The notes under the pieces: generated by a model
The model's input: the letters and a program-made list of their open reading frames with translations, nothing else
What the model was told of the DNA's origin: nothing
The model's database searches: none
Translations under genes and position numbers: made by a program
Shown: in pieces, positions 27,851 to 36,781 of the stretch
Layout: every line of letters starts with the position of its first letter
Numbering within the stretch: position 1 is the first letter of the stretch
Assembly (NCBI RefSeq): GCF_007859315.1
Contig: NZ_VOHA01000009.1
Span: 186,001 to 250,000, forward strand
Direction of reading: 5' to 3'
Source of the DNA: Reyranella sp. CPCC 100927
Lineage (GTDB): Bacteria > Pseudomonadota > Alphaproteobacteria > Reyranellales > Reyranellaceae
Length of the DNA stretch: 64,000 bases

Positions 27851-28783
27851 ATGAGTAAGACCGTGGCGCTGCTGAAGGGCGGCTGGTCGCCGGAGCGCGA
27901 GGTGTCATTGACCACCGGCCGCGCCTGTGCCGATGCGTTGCGCGAGGCGGGCTTCACGGTCGTCGAGCTTGATGTGACCCGCGACCTGCGGGCGCTGGTC
28001 GATGCGCTGCGGCCGGCCGGCGGCGGCGGCCCTGACGTCGTCTTCAACGCGCTGCACGGCAAGTGGGGCGAGGACGGCTGCGTGCAGGGCGTACTCGAGT
28101 TCCTGTCGATTCCCTACACGCATTCGGGCGTGCTGGCCTCGGCGCTGGCGATGGACAAGCCGCGCGCACGCCAGGTGTTCGCGGCGATCGGCCTGCGTTG
28201 CGCCGACGGCATGGTGATCGAGCGGCGGGCGCTGCTGGCGGGCGATCCGATGCCGCGGCCCTACGTGGTCAAGCCGATCGACCAGGGCTCCAGCATCGGC
28301 GTGCACATCGTCGGCCCGGGCGACAATCTCGCCGCCGTCGAGGCGGCCGAAGCCAAGTTCGGCGAGCGCGTCCTGGTCGAGCGCTACGTGCCGGGGCGCG
28401 AGCTGACCGTGGCCGTGCTCGGTGACCGGCCGATCGCGGTGACCGAGCTGCGCCCGCGCGTGAAGTTCTACGACTACGAGGCCAAGTACACCGACGGCAT
28501 CACCGAGCATCTGGTGCCGGCGCCGATCGCCAAGCCGGTGTACGACGAGACCATGCGCTGGGCGCTGGCGGCGCATCAGGCCCTGGGCTGCGATGGCCTG
28601 ACGCGGTGCGACTTCCGCTGGGACGACAGCCTGCCGGGCACCGAGGGTCTGTGCATCCTGGAGATCAACACCCAGCCCGGCATGACGCCGCTGTCGCTGG
28701 CGCCCGAGCAGGCGAAGTGGCTCGGCCTGCCGTTCCCCGAACTCATGCGCTGGATGGTGGAGCACGCACGATGCCCAGCGTGA
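27851..28783 (+). CDS. ddl: D-alanine:D-alanine ligase
   Basis: A 310-residue ATP-grasp ligase that makes the D-Ala-D-Ala added by MurF. Visible motifs are VALLKGGWSPEREVSLTTGR (N-terminal substrate Glu), NALHGKWGEDGCVQG, YTHSGVLASALAMDK, YVVKPIDQGSSIGV, RYVPGRELTV and the C-terminal metal/ATP motif EINTQPGMTPLSLAPEQA. Position upstream of ftsQ makes it the DdlB type. The ATG at 27851 follows the palindrome; its ribosome-binding site (AAGAGAG) is weak. Confidence 0.95.
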   Translation: MSKTVALLKGGWSPEREVSLTTGRACADALREAGFTVVELDVTRDLRALVDALRPAGGGGPDVVFNALHGKWGEDGCVQGVLEFLSIPYTHSGVLASALAMDKPRARQVFAAIGLRCADGMVIERRALLAGDPMPRPYVVKPIDQGSSIGVHIVGPGDNLAAVEAAEAKFGERVLVERYVPGRELTVAVLGDRPIAVTELRPRVKFYDYEAKYTDGITEHLVPAPIAKPVYDETMRWALAAHQALGCDGLTRCDFRWDDSLPGTEGLCILEINTQPGMTPLSLAPEQAKWLGLPFPELMRWMVEHARCPA

Positions 28784-29865
28784 GTTCACCGCACGGCCGG
28801 GATATCGACGTCCGCCCCCGCCGCGGCAGCAGCCGCCGGCCGGGTGCGCCGCGTCCCGGTACGGCGCGGCCAACCACGCGCAAGAACGCGCGCGGCACGC
28901 GCGAGGCGGCCGTGCCGTGGCGCCGTGCGGTCGTGCTGGGCCTGCTGGTGGGTGTGCTGGGCGGCAGCGCCATCGGCGGCTTCGTGCTGTGGAAGAGCGG
29001 CAAGGTCGAGGAGGTCCAGGCCTGGGCAGAGGGCTTGGGTAACCGCATCACCTCTTTCGCGCCGTTTCCCCTGCAGGACATCACCGTCGAGGGCCGCCGG
29101 CATGTAACCCAGGACGCCATCCTGAAGGCGCTCGACGTGCGCCGCGGCCAGTCCCTGTTGTCGGTCGACCTGCATGCGGCCCGCCACCGCATGGAGCAGA
29201 TCGAGTGGGTCGAGCATGCCGCGGTCGAGCGTCGCTGGCCCGAGACCATTCACGTAACCCTGCGCGAGCGCAGTGCCGTGGCGCTGTGGCAGAACGAGGT
29301 CGTTGCCGCCAACGGCAAACGCACGGTCGAGTACGTGCTGATCGACCGCCTGGGCCGCAAGGTCCGCACCGTCGACCCTGCCGAGTCGCAGGTGCGGCTG
29401 GTCGTGGCCGGGGAGGGTGCGCCGGAGCACCTGGCCGAACTTTTGTTGCTGTTGCAGGACGCGAAGCCGCTGCGCGATCGCCTGCGGGCGGCGGTCTATG
29501 TCGGGCAGCGGCGCTGGAACCTGACGATCGAGGACGGGCCCACGATCAAGCTGCCGGCCGACGACGCGGCGGCGGCCCTGCAGCGCCTGCTGGCGCTGGA
29601 CAAGAGCGACAACCTGCTGGCGCGCGACTTGTCGGTCGTGGATCTGCGTCTTCCAGGTATACTGATTCTGCGCCGGCGCGGTGCGCCGGATCCTCTGCAG
29701 GCCGTCGCCGATCGGTCGCCGGCCCGCACCGATGCGGCGCCGGCAGCGGCGGCCGCCAAACCAGCACCGGCGGGGGCCGGTGCGAAACCGGCGTCGGCGG
29801 CCAAGCCGGCGGCGCCGGCTGACACCGCCCGCAGGTCCACACCGGCAGGTGGTGCCCAAAGATAA
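28771..29865 (+). CDS. ftsQ: Cell division protein FtsQ
   Basis: A 364-residue bitopic divisome protein. A basic cytoplasmic N-terminus of about 50 residues (RPRRGSSRRPGAPRPG) precedes the membrane segment VVLGLLVGVLGGSAIGGFVL. The POTRA domain starts at LQDITVEGRRHVTQDAILKAL. The beta domain contains WVEHAAVERRWPETIHVTLRERSAVALWQ, typical of FtsQ. An Ala/Pro-rich low-complexity tail follows from about residue 310. The ATG at 28771 (GTGGAG site upstream) gives a 13-base overlap with ddl. FtsQ links the FtsLB complex to the Z-ring-associated machinery. Confidence 0.94.
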   Translation: MPSVSSPHGRDIDVRPRRGSSRRPGAPRPGTARPTTRKNARGTREAAVPWRRAVVLGLLVGVLGGSAIGGFVLWKSGKVEEVQAWAEGLGNRITSFAPFPLQDITVEGRRHVTQDAILKALDVRRGQSLLSVDLHAARHRMEQIEWVEHAAVERRWPETIHVTLRERSAVALWQNEVVAANGKRTVEYVLIDRLGRKVRTVDPAESQVRLVVAGEGAPEHLAELLLLLQDAKPLRDRLRAAVYVGQRRWNLTIEDGPTIKLPADDAAAALQRLLALDKSDNLLARDLSVVDLRLPGILILRRRGAPDPLQAVADRSPARTDAAPAAAAAKPAPAGAGAKPASAAKPAAPADTARRSTPAGGAQR

Positions 29866-29889
29866 AGACAGAAGAGTGGAGTGCGTACC

Positions 29890-31128
29890 GTGGCAAAGAC
29901 AAGAAACGGCATCGTTGCGGCGCTCGACATCGGCACGAGCAAGGTCGTGTGCTTCGTGGCGCGCATCGATGGCGCCGGCCTGCGCGTGATCGGCATCGGC
30001 CATCATGCCGCCGCGGGATTGCGCTCCGGCAACATCGTCGACATGGAGCAGGCGACGCGGGCGATTTCCTCTGCCGTCAGCGCCGCCGAGGAGATGTGCG
30101 GCGAGACGATTCGCGAGGTCATCGTCGGTGTCGGCGGCGGCCAGCCGGCGTCGCACAACCAGACCCTGGAAATCCAGGTCGGGCATCACGAGATCGGCGA
30201 GCGCGATGTGCGCCGCCTGCTGTCGCAGGTCCATCTGCCGGCCGAGACGTCCGATCGCGACCTTATCCACACCTTGCCGGTCGGCTATGCCGTCGACGGC
30301 AGCCAGGTACTGGAGCCGCGCGGCATGTACGGCGAGCGGCTGGGCGTCGATATCCATCTGGTGACCGCCGCCACGGGGGCCATGCGCAACCTCGCGGTCT
30401 GCGTGAAGCGGGCCCATCTCGACATCGCCGACCGCGTGGCGACGCCGTATGCCGCCGGCCTCGCCACCCTGGTGCAGGACGAACATAAGCTCGGTGCGAC
30501 CCTGGTCGACATGGGTGGCGGCACCACCTCGATCGCGGTCTTCTATGAAGATCACCTCGTACACATCGATTCGATTCCCATCGGCGGCGGCCATGTGACC
30601 CACGACATCGCCCGCGGCCTGTCGACGCCGCTGGCCGATGCCGAGCGCATGAAGACCCTGATCGGCCGGGCCCGGGCGCGGCCCAACGACGAGTACGACA
30701 TCATCGACGTGCCGTTGATCGGCGAGCAGGAGCGCACGACGCCCAACCATGTGCCGCGCTCGATCCTGGTCGGCATCATCCGGCCGCGCATCGAGGAGAC
30801 TTTCGAACTGGTGCGCAGCCGCCTTGAAGCGAGCGGTATCGGACGTCTGGCCGGTGGCCGTGTCGTGCTGGTCGGCGGCGCCAGCCAACTCGACGGCCTG
30901 CCCGAGATCGCGGGCGAGATCCTGAACAAGAAAGTTCGTCTGGGTGGGCCGTTGCGGATGGCGGGCCTGGCGGAGTCGCTGGCCGGGCCGTCGTTCGCCG
31001 GTTGCGCCGGGCTGTTGATCCATGCCTCGCAGCAGGTCCAGGCGGTGAGCCAGACACAAAATCCACCGGTGGAAGCACCGGCGGGCCGCTTCGGACGAAT
31101 TGGCAGTTGGATACGGGATAATTTTTAG
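29890..31128 (+). CDS. ftsA: Cell division protein FtsA
   Basis: A 412-residue actin-like ATPase that tethers FtsZ to the membrane. Motifs include ALDIGTSKVVCFVARID (phosphate 1), VDMGGGTTSIAVF (phosphate 2), VVLVGGASQLDGL and the C-terminal amphipathic membrane-targeting helix FGRIGSWIRDNF. I chose GTG 29890 (MAKTRNGIVAALDIG) because alphaproteobacterial FtsA usually starts MAKTRNG and GGAG lies 8 bases upstream. GTG 29881 would add three residues. Confidence 0.95.
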   Translation: MAKTRNGIVAALDIGTSKVVCFVARIDGAGLRVIGIGHHAAAGLRSGNIVDMEQATRAISSAVSAAEEMCGETIREVIVGVGGGQPASHNQTLEIQVGHHEIGERDVRRLLSQVHLPAETSDRDLIHTLPVGYAVDGSQVLEPRGMYGERLGVDIHLVTAATGAMRNLAVCVKRAHLDIADRVATPYAAGLATLVQDEHKLGATLVDMGGGTTSIAVFYEDHLVHIDSIPIGGGHVTHDIARGLSTPLADAERMKTLIGRARARPNDEYDIIDVPLIGEQERTTPNHVPRSILVGIIRPRIEETFELVRSRLEASGIGRLAGGRVVLVGGASQLDGLPEIAGEILNKKVRLGGPLRMAGLAESLAGPSFAGCAGLLIHASQQVQAVSQTQNPPVEAPAGRFGRIGSWIRDNF

Positions 31129-31268
31129 TCTAGAATCATTGACGGGACTGGCAATCCCCAACGGCCGCAAAAAAACCAAGGCCGGCGTCGTCGAAGATCT
31201 CCAACAAACCGAGGGATCACGGCGGCTCCGACGCAGATACCCCCCTCGTCTTCGCCTGGAGAATGCCA
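31129..31268 (+). promoter_or_regulatory. ftsA-ftsZ intergenic leader
   Basis: This 140-base gap precedes ftsZ. It contains an A-run (CGCAAAAAAACC), and a GANTC site (GAATC, 31133-31137), the CcrM methylation target in alphaproteobacteria. In Caulobacter an ftsZ promoter lies near such sites, so a cell-cycle-regulated promoter here is plausible. I cannot identify clear -35/-10 boxes. Confidence 0.35.
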
Positions 31269-33008
31269 ATGACAATCAGTCTGTCGCTCCCACAGTCGGA
31301 GTCCGACCTTAAACCGCGTATCACTGTCATCGGCGTCGGTGGAGCTGGTGGCAATGCCGTGAACAATATGATTTCGTCGTCACTGGAAGGTGTCGAGTTC
31401 GTTGTCGCCAACACGGACGCACAGGCACTGGGCCAGTCGCTGGCGGATCGCCGCATCCAGCTCGGTATCAGCATCACGCAAGGCCTCGGCGCCGGCGCAC
31501 GGCCGGGCGTCGGCAAGCAGGCGGCGGAGGAAGCGCTGCCCGAGCTGATGAAGTCGCTCGAAGGCTCGAACATGGTGTTCGTCACCGCCGGCATGGGCGG
31601 CGGCACGGGCACGGGTGCCGCGCCGGTCATCGCGCAGGCTGCGCGCGACCAGGGCATCCTGACCGTCGGCGTGGTGACCAAGCCGTTCCACTTCGAAGGC
31701 CGCCGCCGCATGGCGATGGCCGATGATGGCATCACCGAGCTCGAGAAGTACGTCGACACGCTGATCATCATTCCGAACCAGAACCTGTTCAAAATCGCCA
31801 ACGAGAAGACGACGTTCGCCGACGCCTTTAAGATGGCGGATGACGTTCTCTACTCGGGCGTGCGCGGCGTCACCGACCTGATGGTGATGCCCGGCCTGAT
31901 CAACCTCGACTTCGCTGACATCCGCACCGTCATGGGCGAGATGGGCAAGGCGATGATGGGCACCGGCGAAGCCGAAGGGCCGGATCGTGCCAAGGCGGCG
32001 GCCGAGGCGGCGATCTCCAACCCGCTGCTCGAAGACGCCTCGATGAAGGGCGCCAAGGGCGTGCTGATCAACATCACCGGCGGGCTCGACATGACCCTGC
32101 TGGAAGTCGACGAGGCGGCCAACCGCATCCGCGAAGAAGTCGACCCCGACGCCGATATCATTTTCGGCTCGACCTTCGATGCCGCCATGCAGGGCCGCAT
32201 GCGGGTGTCGGTGGTTGCCACCGGCATCTCGGCCGCCGTGATGCATCAGCCCGAGCCGAAGTATCTCAGCATCGACAAGCCGATCACGCAGACCGGCCAG
32301 CCGCACCTGCAGCAGCGCCCGGCGCCGCGGCCGGCACCATCCTACGCGCCAGCCCCAGTGGCGGTCGCGCCGGCGCCCGCCCCGATGGCACCGCCGCCCG
32401 CTCCGGCACCCGTCGACGTCGCGCCCATGGCGGCCGTTGCCATGGCGCCGCCGCCGGCGCCCGTCCGCGCCGTCGAACCCGTCGCGATGCAGGAAGCCGC
32501 GCCGGTCGAGATGGAAGAGCCGGTCGTCCATGCCGAAGCCGAACTGCCGCTGCTCCAGCCGGCAGCACTAGCGCCGGTCGCGCCGCCACCTCAGCCGATG
32601 CCGGCCGTGGCGGCTGCACCCGTTGCCCCCGCCGCCGTACCGGCCGCAGCCGCACGGTCAGGCTCGTCGCATGACTGGCGCCTGTCGCAACGTCCGTCGA
32701 CACGACCCGCACCGGCGGCGCGCAACGAGGCGGCAGCACGGGCACCCAATATCTTCCAGCGCATCACCGGCCTGGTGGGTGGCAGTGCACGGCCCGCCGG
32801 CCAGGGTGCGCCGGCGCCGGTGGAACCGGTGATCGCGGCCCGTCCGGTCGAGGCGCCGCCGCCGGCACCGGCACCCGCGCAGCTGCGTCCGGTCGCCGTA
32901 TCGGCACAGCCGAAGATTGCCGGTCTGGATCCCGCCGATCGCGTGAAGACGTCCCGCGACGAGGACGATCTGCAGATTCCGGCATTCTTGAGGCGCCAGG
33001 CCAACTGA
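31269..33008 (+). CDS. ftsZ: Cell division protein FtsZ (tubulin-like GTPase), with long linker
   Basis: A 579-residue protein. The GTPase core (about residues 15-330) carries [14 protein letters not shown], the tubulin signature [10 protein letters not shown] near residue 112, the T7 loop [11 protein letters not shown] and [13 protein letters not shown] linker of about 200 residues, almost all Ala/Pro/Val, follows. The C-terminal peptide [13 protein letters not shown] is the conserved alphaproteobacterial tail that binds FtsA and other partners. ATG 31269 is preferred over ATG 31263 because GGAG at 31258-31261 is spaced 7 bases from the former and only 1 from the latter. The linker is unusually long compared with E. 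coli FtsZ (383 residues in total). Confidence 0.97.
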   Translation: MTISLSLPQSESDLKPRITVIGVGGAGGNAVNNMISSSLEGVEFVVANTDAQALGQSLADRRIQLGISITQGLGAGARPGVGKQAAEEALPELMKSLEGSNMVFVTAGMGGGTGTGAAPVIAQAARDQGILTVGVVTKPFHFEGRRRMAMADDGITELEKYVDTLIIIPNQNLFKIANEKTTFADAFKMADDVLYSGVRGVTDLMVMPGLINLDFADIRTVMGEMGKAMMGTGEAEGPDRAKAAAEAAISNPLLEDASMKGAKGVLINITGGLDMTLLEVDEAANRIREEVDPDADIIFGSTFDAAMQGRMRVSVVATGISAAVMHQPEPKYLSIDKPITQTGQPHLQQRPAPRPAPSYAPAPVAVAPAPAPMAPPPAPAPVDVAPMAAVAMAPPPAPVRAVEPVAMQEAAPVEMEEPVVHAEAELPLLQPAALAPVAPPPQPMPAVAAAPVAPAAVPAAAARSGSSHDWRLSQRPSTRPAPAARNEAAARAPNIFQRITGLVGGSARPAGQGAPAPVEPVIAARPVEAPPPAPAPAQLRPVAVSAQPKIAGLDPADRVKTSRDEDDLQIPAFLRRQAN

Positions 33009-33041
33009 CGGCCTGGCATTCTCCACAGGACGAGGAGTCTT

Positions 33042-33067
33042 CGGGGGCCGCTGGCCCCCGCTTTTTT
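33042..33067 (+). terminator. Rho-independent terminator after ftsZ
   Basis: A perfect 8-bp GC stem (33042-33049 with 33053-33060) and a 3-base loop are followed by CTTTTTT. It lies 34 bases after the ftsZ stop codon and marks the end of the dcw transcription unit before bamD. Confidence 0.92.
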
Positions 33068-33155
33068 GTCAGGATGGCCGCGTTACGGGACGCTTTCGCG
33101 GCATGATATAAACGGCTACATCGTCCACCGCCGCCGATTCTGGGAGAGCCGGTCC

Positions 33156-34007
33156 ATGACAGTTTCGTACGCCGCCCCGATCCGAACCGCCCTGCGTGCG
33201 TGGCGCGCAGCGGCACTCGGCGTCGTGTGCGCGCTGGCTCTGGTCGCGTGCGGCGACAAGGACGACGACAACAAGACCTATGTCGAGCAGCCGGTCGAAA
33301 AGCTCTACAACAACGCGCTCGATGCGCTGGGCGCCGGTGAATACAAGACGGCCGCCAAGGGTTTCGAGGAGGTCGACCGCCAGCATCCTTATTCGGTCTG
33401 GGCCACCAAGGCCCAGGTCATGGCGGCCTTCTCCTACTACCAGGCCAACAAGTACGACGAGGCGATCCTGGCGCTGGACCGCTTCATTCAGCTCCATCCA
33501 GGCCATCGCGACATTGCCTATGCCTACTATCTGAAGGCGCTGTGCTACTACGAGCAGATCGCCGACGTCGGTCGCGACCAGCGCATCACCGAACAGGCGC
33601 TCAATGCGCTCGCCGAGGTGACCAAGCGGTTCCCCGACACCGCCTACGCCCGTGACGCGCGCCTGAAGGTCGATCTCGCGATCGATCACCTGGGCGGCAA
33701 GGAGATGGATGTCGGCCGCTTCTATCAGACGCAGCGGCAGTATATCGGTGCCATCAACCGCTACCGGCAGGTCCTCGAGAAGTACCAGACCACCACGCAC
33801 ACGCCCGAGGCGCTGCACCGGTTGGTCGAGTGCTACCTGGCGCTGGGTGTGCAGCAGGAGGCCAAGATGGCAGCCGCCGTGCTGGGCCACAATTTCCCCG
33901 GCAGCGACTGGTACGCCGATTCCTACTACCTGCTGGAAGGCGTCGACCTGCGGCCCGAGCGCAGCGACGGGTCGTGGCTGAACCGCATGTGGAAATCGGT
34001 CTTTTGA
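33156..34007 (+). CDS. bamD: Outer membrane protein assembly factor BamD (lipoprotein)
   Basis: A 283-residue lipoprotein of the BAM complex. The N-terminus has a signal peptide ending in the lipobox LVACG. TPR-like repeats follow (YNNALDALGAGEYKTAAKGF, DRQHPYSVWATKAQVMAAFS, KRFPDTAYARDARLK), matching the BamD/YfiO fold. The ATG at 33156 has GGGAG about 9 bases upstream and gives the signal peptide; the open frame to 33066 does not. It probably has its own promoter, since a terminator separates it from ftsZ. recN follows. Confidence 0.93.
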   Translation: MTVSYAAPIRTALRAWRAAALGVVCALALVACGDKDDDNKTYVEQPVEKLYNNALDALGAGEYKTAAKGFEEVDRQHPYSVWATKAQVMAAFSYYQANKYDEAILALDRFIQLHPGHRDIAYAYYLKALCYYEQIADVGRDQRITEQALNALAEVTKRFPDTAYARDARLKVDLAIDHLGGKEMDVGRFYQTQRQYIGAINRYRQVLEKYQTTTHTPEALHRLVECYLALGVQQEAKMAAAVLGHNFPGSDWYADSYYLLEGVDLRPERSDGSWLNRMWKSVF

Positions 34008-34014
34008 GGAAAAT

Positions 34015-34137
34015 CCTCCCCACGCAGTGGGGAGGTGCCCCGAAGGGGCGGAGGGGAGCCGACGTGGTCTCAGTGACTAAGACCCCATCGGATCCCCCTC
34101 CGGCCTTCGGCCACCTCCCCCACTGCGTGGGGGAGGG
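34015..34137. repeat. Nested palindromic element between bamD and recN (family C)
   Basis: The arms 34015-34056 and 34094-34137 are largely complementary. Each arm itself folds into two small hairpins: CCCCACGCAGTGGGG then GCCCCGAAGGGGC on the left, and the complementary pair on the right. The same two-hairpins-per-arm layout appears at 59310-59455. Confidence 0.88.
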
Positions 34138-34156
34138 AACATGAGCGTGTGTCGCG

Positions 34157-35851
34157 ATGCTGCTCGGCCTTTCCATTCGCGACTTCGTCCTGATCGAGAA
34201 GCTCGATCTCGCCTTTCCGGTCCCGCCTAAATCCGGTGCCGCGTCGGGGCTCGGCGTGCTGACGGGTGAGACCGGTGCCGGCAAGTCGATCCTGCTCGAC
34301 GCGTTCAGCCTGTCCCTGGGTGGCCGTGCCGGCAGCGGCATCGTGCGGCCGGGCGCGGCTCACGCCGTGGTGGGCGCTGAATTCTCGCTGTCCAACGATC
34401 ACCCGGCGCACGCCATCCTGGCCGAACAGGGTATCGTCGATGAAGGGACCACGTTGCTGCTGCGTCGGCTGGTGGGTGCCGACGGGCGGGGCCGCGCCTT
34501 CGTCAATGATCAACCGGCTTCGGTGGGCCTGCTGAAACGCCTGGGCGAGACCTTGGTCGAGATCCAGGGCCAGTTCGAGCAGCACGGCCTGCTGGTACCG
34601 GTGAACCATCGTGCGACCTTGGACGCCTTCGGCGGCCTGCAGGCGGACGCGACCAAGGTCGAGGCGGCCTGGACTGCATGGCGCACGGCCGAGGCGGCGC
34701 GCGAGGCGGCGTCCACCGCCTACGAGCAGGCGCGTCGCGAGGAGGAATATCTGCGTCATGCCGTGGCCGAGTTGGAGAAGCTCGCGCCCAAGGCCGACGA
34801 CGAGGAGCGCCTGGCCGCCGAGCGCCAGCTGCTGCGCCATGGTGCTGCCGTTGGTGACGCTGTGGTCGCCGCCCTGGCCGAATTGGAAAGCGACAAAGGC
34901 GGCGCGGCTGCCTTGCGCCATGCCCATCGCCTGATCGAGCGGCAGGCACCCCAAGCCGGCGGCCGGCTCGATGCGGCGCTGGCGGCGCTGGAGCGTGCCG
35001 CGTCGGAAGCGACGGAGGCGCTGGCGCAGCTGGAGCAGGCGCGCGATTCACTGGATGCCGATCCGGCCCGCCTGGAGAAGATCGAGGAGCGGCTGTTTGC
35101 CCTGCGTGCCGCCGCCCGCAAGCACGGCACGACCGTGGGCGGTCTGGCGGGTTTGCGTGAGCGCATGGCCGAGCAACTGGCTGCGCTTGATGACGGTGAT
35201 GCGCGCCAGCGGGCACTGGCGGCGCAAGCCATTCGAGCGCGCGAGGCGTTCGTCGCGGCGGCGCGAACCCTGTCGGCCGGGCGCGCCAAGGCTGCGGCCA
35301 GGCTCGACAAGACGGTGAGCGCCGAGTTGCCGCCGCTGAAACTGGAGCGCGCCAAGTTCCTCACACGCCTGGAAGCGCAGCCAGAAAAGGACTGGGCCGG
35401 TCATGGCATCGATCGCGTCGAGTTCCTGGTCGCCACCAATCCGGGCATGGCACCGGGTCCCATCGGCAAGATCGCCTCGGGTGGCGAGCTGTCGCGTTTC
35501 ATGCTGGCGCTGAAGCTGGCACTGGCCAAGGTCGGCGACGCGCGCACCCTGGTGTTCGACGAGGTCGACAGCGGCATCGGCGGTGCTACGGCGGCGGCGG
35601 TCGGCGATCGCCTGCGCCGATTGGCGAAAACCCTGCAGGTGCTGGTGGTCACCCACTCGCCGCAGGTCGCGGCGCTGGCCGACCATCACTGGCTGATCCG
35701 CAAGACCACGGGCCGGGGCAAGGCCGCCAGCGAGGTCGTGTCGCTCGACCGCGCCGCCCGCCTGGAGGAAGTGGCCCGCATGCTCTCCGGCGCCGCCATT
35801 ACCGACGCCGCCCGCGCCGCCGCCAAGCAGCTGATGACGGCGGGCAAGTAG
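34157..35851 (+). CDS. recN: DNA repair protein RecN (SMC-like ATPase)
   Basis: A 564-residue SMC-family protein in double-strand break repair. The Walker A motif GETGAGKS is at residues 37-44. A long coiled-coil middle rich in Ala/Glu/Arg follows. The C-terminal ABC signature ASGGELSRFMLAL and the Walker B/D-loop VFDEVDSGIGG then appear, ending in VLVVTHSPQVAALADHHWLI. Length and motif order are normal for RecN. It lies 149 bases after bamD, across a palindromic element. Confidence 0.95.
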   Translation: MLLGLSIRDFVLIEKLDLAFPVPPKSGAASGLGVLTGETGAGKSILLDAFSLSLGGRAGSGIVRPGAAHAVVGAEFSLSNDHPAHAILAEQGIVDEGTTLLLRRLVGADGRGRAFVNDQPASVGLLKRLGETLVEIQGQFEQHGLLVPVNHRATLDAFGGLQADATKVEAAWTAWRTAEAAREAASTAYEQARREEEYLRHAVAELEKLAPKADDEERLAAERQLLRHGAAVGDAVVAALAELESDKGGAAALRHAHRLIERQAPQAGGRLDAALAALERAASEATEALAQLEQARDSLDADPARLEKIEERLFALRAAARKHGTTVGGLAGLRERMAEQLAALDDGDARQRALAAQAIRAREAFVAAARTLSAGRAKAAARLDKTVSAELPPLKLERAKFLTRLEAQPEKDWAGHGIDRVEFLVATNPGMAPGPIGKIASGGELSRFMLALKLALAKVGDARTLVFDEVDSGIGGATAAAVGDRLRRLAKTLQVLVVTHSPQVAALADHHWLIRKTTGRGKAASEVVSLDRAARLEEVARMLSGAAITDAARAAAKQLMTAGK

Positions 35852-35886
35852 TTCCTATTCCGTCCCCGCGCAATGGGGCGTGTTCC

Positions 35887-35911
35887 TGGGAGAGCGGGCG
35901 TCCCGCTCGTG
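35887..35911. repeat. Hairpin resembling a decayed family D palindrome
   Basis: GAGCGGG (35892-35898) pairs with CCCGCTC (35902-35908) around CGT. The preceding CCTGGGAGAGCGGGCGTCCC is close to the left arm of the intact family D element at 51188-51213. It lies 36 bases after recN and probably is a single-arm remnant. Confidence 0.55.
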
Positions 35912-36039
35912 ATCGCGATGTCACCCCTGGCGTAAGTCAGTTCGCTCCAGACCAAGAGTTCTCTGAAATTCGATCCCATAGTTTCTGTGCCGACGCTCCC
36001 GCACGCGAGGGCCGGTATGGAATCGTCTTGGGAGTTCAC

Positions 36040-36627
36040 ATGAACAAGAAAATGTGGAAGGCCGCACCTCGCAATGCCGGCCTGTTGGTGACTCGCGCGA
36101 TCGCCGCAGCAGTCGCACTGTCGACCGCACTCATGCTCACGTTCACGCCGTCGAGCGCGCAGACCGTGAAGTCGTGCGAGGAGCTCGGCGGCAAATCTGT
36201 CGACTCCAGCCCTCCCCTTTGCGTCCTCAAGCCGGCGCCGTCACCGTTCGAAGCCACGTTTACTGGTAAGTTCGAGACGACTAAACGGGTTCGCGAGCCT
36301 GGCGCGGTATTCAAGGTCACGAGCAAGTTCGATCGTCCAGTCAAGTTCATTGGCGCTCACGTATACATCTACGATAAGGCGGGCAAGCAGCTCAAGTTTA
36401 CCCTCAAGGACAGGCAAGCAACGTATCTGCAGGACAGCATTGCCGACCTGTTCTCGATCGCTCCCGGTGAAACCAAAACCTTCGTGCATAGCGTTGGCAA
36501 GGAGGACCTACCGCCCGAGATGGGGACGCTGGAACTCGATTTCGTCGGATGGAGGACGGCCGATGAAAAGATGTCGTTCCGCCGCGATGTTGATTACGGG
36601 CGGCGGCCTCAGGGCGGCTGGAAATAG
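36040..36627 (+). CDS. Exported protein of unknown function
   Basis: A 195-residue protein that I do not recognise. A signal peptide is clear: basic MNKKMWKAAPRN, a hydrophobic core, then TFTPSSAQ with a likely cleavage after SAQ. The mature part has an early Cys pair (SCEELGGKS and PPLCVLKP) that could form a disulfide, then a beta-rich-looking domain (KFIGAHVYIYDKAGKQLKFT). The ATG at 36040 has GGGAG 5 bases upstream. Its base composition is visibly lower in G+C than neighbouring genes, which suggests recent acquisition. It opens the block that separates recN from ligA. Confidence 0.65.
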   Translation: MNKKMWKAAPRNAGLLVTRAIAAAVALSTALMLTFTPSSAQTVKSCEELGGKSVDSSPPLCVLKPAPSPFEATFTGKFETTKRVREPGAVFKVTSKFDRPVKFIGAHVYIYDKAGKQLKFTLKDRQATYLQDSIADLFSIAPGETKTFVHSVGKEDLPPEMGTLELDFVGWRTADEKMSFRRDVDYGRRPQGGWK

Positions 36628-36781
36628 CCCGAACGGCCCGCGGCAAACGGAAAGCGAGTCGATCACCGACAATTGTTAGGCAAGACCCCTATGTTCACCT
36701 CCAGAGGCGGACATGCGGTCTTACGGCGTAGCGCGTAGTGCCAAGAGTCTATGGGTGAATATTCCTATCTATGAGGAGGCG

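Noticed and set aside
28786-31275. An 829-codon minus-strand open frame opposite ftsQ and ftsA
   Set aside because: It is an antisense shadow of conserved genes in GC-rich DNA with no recognisable motif.
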